A stretch of DNA of 64,000 nucleotides from NCBI RefSeq assembly GCF_900109945.1, contig NZ_FOBX01000004.1, positions 372,001 to 436,000 of the forward strand, in the 5' to 3' direction. This document shows positions 1 to 6,176 of this stretch, one piece after another. The notes under the pieces are model-generated. The model was not told the DNA's origin. It was given only the letters and a program-made list of their open reading frames with translations, and ran no database searches. Source of the DNA: Bradyrhizobium sp. OK095 (lineage in GTDB: Bacteria; Pseudomonadota; Alphaproteobacteria; Rhizobiales; Xanthobacteraceae). A program made the translations under genes and the position numbers. How positions within the stretch are numbered: the first letter of the stretch is position 1; each line of letters begins with the position of its first letter.

Positions 1-104
1 TGGCACGGTCGCCCAAATGTCGGTGCAACGATGCCATTCAAAATCGCCGTGCCGGGCTTGATACGAGCCCCATGGCTCGAACCCTTGCGAGGCGTTGCAG
101 GCGG

Positions 105-875
105 TTACGTTTTCCCGCGCGGATCTTTCAGCAGGCCCGGCTGGACACGGCCGCCCTCCCCGAACACGTTGAGAACCTCGCTGCAAAACGCAGGAATCTC
201 GGCGGCATCGGCCCGCACTGCATATTCGGCATCTCCCTTTTCCAGCGCGAGGTCTTGCGCAATTCCCTCTGGCGTTGCGTGTTGTGCACTTGGCCCTTTG
301 CGCAAAAATTCGGTCCACGACGATCGTCCCGCCGCGATGATCGTTTCCGCAGCCTGTGTGTTCGCCTCGACGCCAGCGCATTTGCCGGGAACGGCAAGCG
401 CGTAATAAGCCGTGAAAACGGGCCTCAATGAGTTGTTTGCAGTGGGGTCTTCGTTCGGCCGCAATCCGATCCCGGCAATTGCATCGGACTTCGTGCATCG
501 GGCCAGTGTCTCCGGCGGATCGTGCCTGGCCAGTGACGTGATTTCAACGGCACCCTCGTCGAGCAGCTTGACTTTCGTATGCCAGCCCGACCGATTGCCG
601 GGACTCCTGAGATTGAGGATGTATCCGTCCTTCAGCTTCTGGTGCGACACGATGGTGGCGCCGCACATGGAGCCACCGCAGAACTCGTAGCTGGTCGCAC
701 TGAACGAGGTGAAGTTATCGGCCTTGCGGTGGTAGGACTGGCATTGCGCGGGGCTGTTGCCGTAACTGCCGATCAACTCGCGCGGGCCGTTGGGGTAGAC
801 CTTTGCGTCACCGGCTTCCGCGGCGATTTGACCGGCGACAACAGACAGCGCGGCTATCGTCAGCATTCGCTTCAT
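105..875 (-). CDS. Secreted hypothetical protein
   Basis: A 256-residue protein that starts with a clear Sec signal peptide (MKRMLTIAALSVVAGQIAAEAG), so it is probably periplasmic. The reading frame continues five codons upstream to position 890, but the start at 875 puts the positively charged signal-peptide n-region at the N-terminus. The mature part has several cysteines, including a paired region reading FCGGSMCGAT near residues 70-80, which suggests disulfide bonds. I do not recognise the family and no catalytic motif stands out. The gene faces away from the Tat-exported protein that begins at 1215. The 104 bases between its stop and the left edge hold nothing I can identify. Confidence 0.6.
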   Translation of the reverse strand: MKRMLTIAALSVVAGQIAAEAGDAKVYPNGPRELIGSYGNSPAQCQSYHRKADNFTSFSATSYEFCGGSMCGATIVSHQKLKDGYILNLRSPGNRSGWHTKVKLLDEGAVEITSLARHDPPETLARCTKSDAIAGIGLRPNEDPTANNSLRPVFTAYYALAVPGKCAGVEANTQAAETIIAAGRSSWTEFLRKGPSAQHATPEGIAQDLALEKGDAEYAVRADAAEIPAFCSEVLNVFGEGGRVQPGLLKDPRGKT

Positions 876-919
876 TGTCACGTCCCCCATTTCTCCTGCC
901 GCCGGAAGCTACTGCAGAA

Positions 920-1030
920 CGCGTAGGACGGGTAGCGTGCTTGCGAGACCCATCATGTCTTGTCGCCGCGCTGATGGAGTTTACCTCCGCCTTTGGATCT
1001 GTCTGCTACGGCGGACACGTCACTTGACCC
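920..1030. repeat. Degenerate dispersed intergenic repeat
   Basis: This stretch (GTAGGACGGGTAG, then GAGACCCATCATG, then CTGATGGAGTTTACCTCC) follows the same order of blocks as the better-preserved palindromic repeat at 3305-3381. It looks like an eroded copy of that family. The rest of the 339 bp divergent gap 876-1214 shows only the ribosome binding site CAGGAGG before the gene at 1215. Confidence 0.5.
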
Positions 1031-1214
1031 ATCCCCCGAAGCTTGTCGAGGAGCCCGTTCACAACAGCGTTATTCCGACCTGTCGCGCCCTCTCTCTCAA
1101 CTGGGCGTTCCGCGCGTATTGTTGTAACTTGAGCGGAGTCACCACACGGCGATCGCGCGTCCGGGGCGCGAGAAATAACCGTACGCCAGCTGATGCTCGC
1201 CAGGAGGATTTGAC

Positions 1215-1718
1215 ATGACCATGGTCGTACTCAACCGCCGCAGCCTCCTCGCCGCCGGCGGGTCCGTCCTCGCAACCGGAGTTTTGACAGCCGGCGTTTC
1301 GGGACTGCTGTTGCCGGCCCGCGCGGACGGCCTCGCGCCGACCGAAACGATGTCGGGCGGGGCGAATAATTACCGCAAGGGCGCGCCGGTCGTGGAACGG
1401 ATCGGCAAGGGTGGCTTCTGGATGAGCGGCACCGTGCGCCGCGCCGGCGACGGGGCTCCGCTCGCCGGGCAGCGCATTCAGATCTGGGCGCACACCACCG
1501 AAGGCCAGGAGCATGAGCCGCAGAGCCACGGCGCCACGCTCACCGACAAGGACGGCGCGTTCCGGCTCGAGATGCCGCAGATCATTCCGATCTTCGGCCA
1601 GCCGCATGGTCACCTCGCCTATGACAGCGGTGACTTCAAAACCGTCTTCCTGCGGCCGGTGATGCGGAGCGCCAAGGAAACCAGCCTCGAGGCGCACTTC
1701 GTGCTTCAGCCGGCCTGA
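1215..1718 (+). CDS. Tat-exported intradiol-dioxygenase-like protein
   Basis: A 167-residue protein with a twin-arginine signal (NRRSLLAAGGSVLATG, residues 7-22) followed by a hydrophobic stretch, so it is likely exported folded. The mature part resembles the core of intradiol ring-cleavage dioxygenases: a QIWAHTTEG segment, a GATLTDKDGAFRLE segment and GQPHGHLAYD. The first iron-ligand tyrosine expected after the Trp-containing motif (GxYxH in canonical enzymes) is replaced by GQEHEP, so classic catechol cleavage is doubtful. It is followed 11 bp later by a ferric-reductase-like membrane protein, suggesting a two-gene unit. A strong RBS (CAGGAGG, 1200-1206) supports the ATG at 1215. Confidence 0.65.
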   Translation: MTMVVLNRRSLLAAGGSVLATGVLTAGVSGLLLPARADGLAPTETMSGGANNYRKGAPVVERIGKGGFWMSGTVRRAGDGAPLAGQRIQIWAHTTEGQEHEPQSHGATLTDKDGAFRLEMPQIIPIFGQPHGHLAYDSGDFKTVFLRPVMRSAKETSLEAHFVLQPA

Positions 1719-1729
1719 CCGGATTGCGA

Positions 1730-2350
1730 ATGAAGGAGTGGAAATCAGCCAAGGCGACCCTGATCTGGGTCGTCCTTGCGACTGCCATTGGCGTGCCGAT
1801 TGCGTTCGCTGCGGGAAACGAGCAACTCGCATGGCGCGGCCCGGTCTACATCCTCGCCGGCTTCGCAGGGATCATCGCGCTCGGTCTCGTGCTGGTTCAG
1901 CCCTTGCTGATCGGCGGATATCTGCCGGGCCTGTCGGCCTATCGCGGACGGCGCGCCCATCACTGGATCGGAGGCGCGCTCGCCCTGGCGGTGGTGATCC
2001 ATGTCGCCGGCCTCTGGATCACCAGTCCGCCCGACATGATCGACGCCTTGACCTTCGCATCGCCGACGCCGTTCTCCCCCTTTGGCGTGACCGCCATGTG
2101 GGCGATCCTCGCAGTCGCGCTTCTGGCACTCCTCCGCCGGCGATTGGGACTGCGCCTACGAACCTGGCGCCTCGTCCATATCCCCCTCGCGATCGTCATC
2201 GTCGCAGGCAGCGTGGTCCATTGCCTGCTGATCGAGGGGACGATGGAGACCATCTCGAAGGCGGCGCTTTGCGCAGCCGTGCTCGCGGCGACCATCAAGC
2301 TCATGGTTGACCTCTGGCGAAAGCGAACGCTGCGCGGCGAGAGCTCGTAG
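1730..2350 (+). CDS. Ferric-reductase-like transmembrane protein
   Basis: A 206-residue membrane protein with about six hydrophobic segments. It looks like the haem-binding membrane domain of the ferric reductase / MsrQ-like family: histidines lie in helices (RRAHHWIGGALALAVVIHVAG and WRLVHIPLAIVIVAGSVVHCLL), as expected for bis-His haem ligation. No FAD or NADPH domain is attached, so the electron partner must be a separate protein. The ATG at 1730 is preferred over a TTG six bases upstream. It probably pairs with the Tat-exported protein encoded just before it. Function is inferred from fold type only. Confidence 0.6.
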   Translation: MKEWKSAKATLIWVVLATAIGVPIAFAAGNEQLAWRGPVYILAGFAGIIALGLVLVQPLLIGGYLPGLSAYRGRRAHHWIGGALALAVVIHVAGLWITSPPDMIDALTFASPTPFSPFGVTAMWAILAVALLALLRRRLGLRLRTWRLVHIPLAIVIVAGSVVHCLLIEGTMETISKAALCAAVLAATIKLMVDLWRKRTLRGESS

Positions 2351-2382
2351 CCCGGATTATGCTTGTGCTCCATCCGGGCTAC
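2347..2382. repeat. Short palindromic repeat (hairpin) at gene end
   Basis: GTAGCCCGGAT at 2347-2357 pairs perfectly with ATCCGGGCTAC at 2372-2382 across a 14-base loop. The upstream gene's TAG stop lies inside the left arm. The form is that of the short GTAGCCCGGAT palindromes common between genes in Bradyrhizobium; it could slow or end transcription. Confidence 0.6.
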
Positions 2383-2466
2383 GGCACTTCTCAAGCACGT
2401 CGGGCATCGTCTGCGCCGGTGAGTGCTCTGCTTGCCGCAGGTGGCGGCGGCGCGTATCTTCGCCCG

Positions 2467-2943
2467 ATGGTTGTCAGTGCCCCCGATCTGAAAGCGTTCC
2501 TGCTCGCGACGCCGTTCTTCGGCGGCCTTACGGACCGAGGTCTCGACCTCCTGACGTCGATGCTGGTCGAGTGCCGCTTCGATACCGGCGTAACCGTCGT
2601 GACGGAAGGCGAGCCGGGACGCTCGATGTTCATCGTCAAGTCGGGCCGGCTGGCGGTGAGCAAACGGGCGAATGCGGGGAGCGTCATTCCGATCTCCGTT
2701 CTACAGCCCGGCGATTTCTTCGGCGAGATGACGCTGATCGAGATGCAAAACCGCTCCGCCACCGTGGTCGCGGAGAGCCCGACCGTGCTGTACGAGCTGA
2801 CGGCCCAAAATCTCTACGCCTGCTACAAGGCCGACGTCCACGCCTATGTGATCGTCCTGCAGAACATCAATCGCGAGCTATGCCGCCGCCTGCGCCGCGC
2901 CGACGATCGCTTCACCGGGCATCAGGTGGATGACGACAATTGA
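2467..2943 (+). CDS. Single-domain cyclic-nucleotide-binding protein
   Basis: A 158-residue protein made almost entirely of one cAMP-binding (CNB/CAP_ED) domain. Typical features are the F-x-G-L segment (LLATPFFGGLTDRGLDLL), GEPGRSMFIVKSGRLAV, and the phosphate-binding-cassette-like GDFFGEMTLIE. No helix-turn-helix or catalytic domain follows, so it is more likely a ligand-sensing or regulatory subunit than a transcription factor. The ORF is open back to 2359, but that part runs through the palindrome at 2347-2382; the ATG at 2467 begins directly at the domain. Confidence 0.7.
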   Translation: MVVSAPDLKAFLLATPFFGGLTDRGLDLLTSMLVECRFDTGVTVVTEGEPGRSMFIVKSGRLAVSKRANAGSVIPISVLQPGDFFGEMTLIEMQNRSATVVAESPTVLYELTAQNLYACYKADVHAYVIVLQNINRELCRRLRRADDRFTGHQVDDDN

Positions 2944-2962
2944 TTCTTCGTAGGATGGGTAG

Positions 2963-3277
2963 ATGACCATTGTCACAATAGAACTCGATGCCGGCGATTG
3001 GAAAAGTGCTTCCGATTTTCGATCAGCCCTTAAGGATGCAATAGGAGCGCCGGAATGGCATGGCGACATCGCCGCTGCTTTCCTGGACTCAATTTTCGGG
3101 GGAGGCATGAATGCCCTCAAGCCGCCTTACATCATCAGGGTCGTTAATACGGCGCAGCTTGCGCCGGAGCTTAAGGAGCTGATCTGCGACCTTTCGTCAG
3201 CGATGGAAGAGATCCGAATGCGTCGACTTGCCCGGACAGGCGAGAACGTCGAGGCCAGTCTCGAAATCGCAGATTGA
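2963..3277 (+). CDS. Barstar-like small protein
   Basis: A 104-residue protein. Its N-terminal half follows the barstar (barnase-inhibitor) pattern: a short strand, then SxSDFxxALKxxxGxPExxGD (residues about 15-35), where barstar has the segment ending in PEYYGENLDALWD. The acidic inhibitory patch is only partly kept (GDIAAAFLDSIFGG). No ribonuclease partner is encoded nearby. If it is a true barstar relative it would be cytoplasmic and bind an RNase-fold protein made elsewhere, or act as an orphan immunity protein. The assignment is from pattern resemblance. Confidence 0.5.
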   Translation: MTIVTIELDAGDWKSASDFRSALKDAIGAPEWHGDIAAAFLDSIFGGGMNALKPPYIIRVVNTAQLAPELKELICDLSSAMEEIRMRRLARTGENVEASLEIAD

Positions 3278-3304
3278 GGGACGTGCGAACATCGGCTCCA
3301 GGCG

Positions 3305-3381
3305 CGTAGGATGGGTTGAGCACCTGCGAAACCCATCATGTTTCGCCACCGAGCAAGGCCTTGATGGGTTTCGCTCCGCTC
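3305..3381. repeat. Palindromic dispersed repeat
   Basis: GCGAAACCCATCA (3327-3339) faces TGATGGGTTTCGC (3361-3373) as an inverted repeat, in a block beginning GTAGGATGGG and ending CGCTCCACC. This is a mobile-looking intergenic repeat of a type frequent in Bradyrhizobium. A decayed relative sits at 920-1030. Confidence 0.65.
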
Positions 3382-3414
3382 CACCAATCTTGCGAGCAGG
3401 CATCGCTGATGCGG

Positions 3415-3540
3415 CTACAGCAACGCCATCGAGTGCAGCGAGTTTCTATGAAAGCCGAAGGCAACTATGCCGGACAGAAACAACGCAATCCCAGTCACGA
3501 TCAGGCAACAAGCAAACACTATCGGAGCCTCTGATTTCAT
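3415..3540 (-). CDS. Possible small single-span membrane protein
   Basis: A 41-codon frame starting MKSEAPIVFACCLIVTGIALF, with one strongly hydrophobic helix (residues 6-28) and a basic C-terminal tail. The composition is typical of small bacterial membrane proteins, and it lies in an AT-richer island between two repeats. There is no strong ribosome binding site and no neighbour that predicts a role, so it may be an accidental frame. Confidence 0.3.
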   Translation of the reverse strand: MKSEAPIVFACCLIVTGIALFLSGIVAFGFHRNSLHSMALL

Positions 3541-3619
3541 CGTCCACGGCACAGACGATAATAGATAAAATTTTACCGACAATCGAAAGGAAGAATTAAC
3601 CTTACCTGCGCGGTCCAAT

Positions 3620-4253
3620 CGCGACCCGTCGGGCAAAACACCCGCCTCCCCCAAACCCCCGTCAACCCTCTCTCACAAAAATATTCCACTTTACCGAAAT
3701 TCGGATTTGCGGCACTATCCCGCCATCCCGACCCAGGGAGAGGGGCGATCGTACGTCGTGTCGAACGTGGGTCGGGGTGCGGTGGACGCGGCAGCGCCGG
3801 GCACGGTGAGGCGGGACCAGGGCGAGATGAACCTCGTGAGGTCCTGCTCCGTGCGGAACGGACGGCGCCAGCTGCGTACGGTGAAAGCGCGTGGTCCTGA
3901 CCGTCGTTGCTACGGTCAAGCCTTGCGGAGGTGCTTCCAGGCTCAACCGGGTCTTGAGGTATCGCCAATTCGCGAGGTGACGGAGGCCAAAAGGAACTCG
4001 GCTCCGGGGAGAGCGCGCATAAGCCGTCAACCCATCGCGCAGGGAAGGCCGGGTGTTTTCCGGCCCACCTGTTTTCCGCCTGCGCATTTGCGTGTGCAAA
4101 GTCTTCGCGCAGCGGACGAGGGGTGCCAGCCGGCACCCGGTCTTCCCTGCGCCCTCTTCAAGGAAGAGGGTGATGGACGGAAGCAAAACTCGGGCGTTTC
4201 GAGCCGCGAGAACGCTGCTTCATGCGTGATCTGAGAATCGTGCTGCCAGGCAG
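3620..4253. repeat. Large dispersed intergenic repeat (Bradyrhizobium type)
   Basis: About 630 bp with no convincing gene. It carries blocks I recognise from Bradyrhizobium intergenic repeats: GACCCGTCGGGCAAAACACC, the ACAAAAATATTCCACTTTACC block, a long stretch whose minus-strand frame yields the frequently mis-annotated peptide KTGGPENTRPSLRDG, and an end hairpin CCCTCTTCAAGGAAGAGGG at 4152-4170. The last ~100 bp (4151-4253) are related to 5476-5583 beside tRNA-Thr and include a copy of the tRNA's 3' terminal bases. The 165 bp between 4254 and the porin start at 4419 hold the promoter region and nothing else visible. Confidence 0.6.
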
Positions 4254-4418
4254 TCTTGATGGAGATAGTAGCGCGTGTCGCCCAAAACCCACACGCGCTG
4301 GAAATCTCCGACTTACGCGCCGGAAACGATCGCCTGCGTCAACGCGATAGCTTTGAGCTCTCGCGACCAGGTTCCATAGTGTCAGCAGATGATTTGCAAC
4401 CAGGGGGAGGGGCATAAA

Positions 4419-5438
4419 ATGACAGCGCGTAAATGTTTTATCGTGGCTGCGGGCTTGATGACGGCGGGCGCCGCCCATGCCGAGGACGTTCCATCCAACG
4501 CCGAACTGTTTCGCATGCTGAAAGCGCAGCAGCAGACCATTTCCGAGCTGCGCGCTGAATTGAAGCAGACAAAACAGGAGCGGCGCGCCGCCACTCCGCG
4601 CGAGGCGGCTGCACCGACAGCCAGGCTCGCCGGACGTGACGCCGTGAAGGAGACGGTGGCTTTAACCCCGCCCGCGCAGGCCTATGCGATGTACAACAAG
4701 GGGCCTGCAGTCGTGCCGGCGCGTAGTGGCGGTGCCTATGTCGGCGTTTTCGGTGGCGGGGGCAGTCGCGGCGGGACCGACGTCAGCCAGTTCGGCACCG
4801 CCTTTTTCCCCGAGATCGTCGGAGGCCCTATGGCCGTCGATGCCAAGGGGCGAACCAGCAGCGGCAGCGTCGGGTTCGGCGGCGCGCATCTCGGTTATGA
4901 ATGGTCGTATGGCGCGTATGTGCGGCCTGCCCTGGAGATCGAGGGTTTTTATCTCGCAGGCAACCAGCCGCGTGCGACGTTGGTGAACCCCACGGACCGG
5001 CTTCCCGAACACACCTTCGACGATACCTTCCCGACCCGCACCACGGTGCTTCTGGCGAATATGGTTGTCGGTTTCAACACGCCCTATAAGAGCATCACGC
5101 CCTATATCGGCGGCGGGATCGGGGGCGCCAACGTCTCCATCAACGGCGCCACCTCCACCCAGACCGACCCGGCCGAGCCTGGCATCAACCATTTCAACTC
5201 GCGTCCCGACTCCTCAGCCTGGACCTTTGCGGCACAGGCAAAGGCTGGCGCGCGTTTCGCCCTCGGCGACAGCGGCGCTTACCTCTTTGGCGAGTACCGC
5301 TATTTGTATGTCGGCGACGTCAATCAGGTTTTTGGCTCCACCGCCTATCCCGCTCATGCTCCGACCAGCCCGTGGATGACCAGCTTCGGCGGGACGTCGC
5401 ACCATCTGGCAGCCGGCGGCATCGGCTTCGGCTTCTAG
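4419..5438 (+). CDS. Outer-membrane beta-barrel protein (opacity/porin-like)
   Basis: A 339-residue exported protein. It begins with a signal peptide (MTARKCFIVAAGLMTAGAAHA), then a charged coiled-coil-like stretch (about residues 22-60, AELFRMLKAQQQTISELRAELKQTKQ), a linker rich in Ala and Pro, and a C-terminal barrel of glycine- and aromatic-rich alternating strands (GGAYVGVFGGGG, GAHLGYEWSYGAYVRPALEIEG, YIGGGIGGANVS), ending in phenylalanine (GGIGFGF) as many barrel proteins do. This matches OmpA-like/opacity-family porins of Bradyrhizobium. The RBS GGGGGAGG (4403-4410) fixes the start at 4419 rather than the in-frame ATG at 4389. The gene sits alone between two related repeats. Confidence 0.75.
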   Translation: MTARKCFIVAAGLMTAGAAHAEDVPSNAELFRMLKAQQQTISELRAELKQTKQERRAATPREAAAPTARLAGRDAVKETVALTPPAQAYAMYNKGPAVVPARSGGAYVGVFGGGGSRGGTDVSQFGTAFFPEIVGGPMAVDAKGRTSSGSVGFGGAHLGYEWSYGAYVRPALEIEGFYLAGNQPRATLVNPTDRLPEHTFDDTFPTRTTVLLANMVVGFNTPYKSITPYIGGGIGGANVSINGATSTQTDPAEPGINHFNSRPDSSAWTFAAQAKAGARFALGDSGAYLFGEYRYLYVGDVNQVFGSTAYPAHAPTSPWMTSFGGTSHHLAAGGIGFGF

Positions 5439-5475
5439 CTGAGCTTGAGCGGAACTTGATCTCGCGAGAACCGTC

Positions 5476-5583
5476 GCCCTCTTCCCGGAAGAGGGCGGCG
5501 GAAAACAGCAAAACTCGGGCGTCCGGTGCCGCGAGAACGCTGATCTGCGTGATGTGAAGCAGAGAATGGTGCTGCCAGACAGG
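5476..5583. repeat. Repeat copy B, overlapping 3' end of tRNA-Thr
   Basis: This segment starts with a perfect hairpin (GCCCTCTTCC / GGAAGAGGGC, 5476-5496) and shares the exact blocks AGCAAAACTCGGGCGT and GCCGCGAGAACGCTG with 4151-4253. Both copies end in nearly the same ~18 bases of the tRNA-Thr 3' end (GTGCTGCCAGRCAG on the plus strand). On the tRNA strand the hairpin lies about 70 bp downstream and could act as its terminator, though it has no T-run. Confidence 0.6.
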
Positions 5584-5641
5584 ATTGAACTGTCGACCTC
5601 TCCATTACCAATGGAGTGCTCTACCACTGAGCTACGGCAGC
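5567..5641 (-). tRNA. tRNA-Thr(GGT)
   Basis: The reverse complement folds as a full cloverleaf of 75 nt including an encoded CCA: acceptor GCTGCCG/TGGCAGC, D-arm GCTC...GAGC, anticodon stem CTCCA/TGGAG with loop TTGGTAA giving anticodon GGT (reads ACC/ACU threonine codons), T-arm GACAG TTCAATC CTGTC, discriminator A. Confidence 0.95.
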
Positions 5642-5828
5642 AGGTGCTGGGACAAGAATCGGCCGCCAAGGGCGCCCACCAAGCGGGCCGATATCTGACA
5701 CAAGCCCCCCTCCTGTGCAAGCTTGCAAGGCAGGTCAAAACGAGAAAATCGGGACGATATCAGGCCCGAAATGCCTGATTTGGCGCGAAACGACCGACTT
5801 TCTACGGATTTTGGTCCTGATATCCCCC

Positions 5829-5846
5829 GCCAACTGGCCAGTTGGC
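5829..5846. promoter_or_regulatory. Perfect 18-bp palindrome upstream of small gene
   Basis: GCCAACTGGCCAGTTGGC is a perfect palindrome with no spacer, about 100 bp before the ATG at 5947. A dimeric repressor site is the simplest reading. Apart from it, the gap 5642-5946 shows no gene. Confidence 0.35.
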
Positions 5847-5946
5847 TTACATCCGGGATTCGGTCCATTTCGAGTTTCGCACGATCCGTTCGCGCGGGCC
5901 TCTTGAGCTGCCTTATTCCTCGGGCATGTTATTGCGGATCGCTGTA

Positions 5947-6147
5947 ATGGACCGCGTGATGGCTGACGAGAACGACAAGAGCGCGAGACAGGAGCGGACG
6001 TCCCGGGACGACCGCCTGAAATCGGCGCTGCGCGAAAACCTGAAGCGGCGGAAGGTGCAGGCGCGCGAACGCGCCGCAACCACCGAGCCCTCGCAGAATG
6101 ACAATGGTTCCCTAAATGAGGGGACCGCCGGCAAGACCAGCGGCTGA
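5947..6147 (+). CDS. Small highly charged conserved protein
   Basis: A 66-residue, lysine/arginine/glutamate-rich protein (core ADENDKSARQERTSRDDRLK, then SALRENLKRRKVQARERA), predicted to be largely helical and soluble. I remember similar short proteins encoded next to murA in Rhodopseudomonas and Bradyrhizobium, but murA is not in this window. The frame opens upstream at 5842; two internal ATGs (5947 and 5959) are better starts because the charged conserved core begins there. Function unknown. Confidence 0.5.
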   Translation: MDRVMADENDKSARQERTSRDDRLKSALRENLKRRKVQARERAATTEPSQNDNGSLNEGTAGKTSG

Positions 6148-6176
6148 AATCCGGCGGCTGGAAGTTTTTGGAGTGC

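Noticed and set aside
3662..4186. 174-codon frame on the minus strand
   Set aside because: Its translation is the well-known spurious product of a Bradyrhizobium repeat and lacks coding-type composition.
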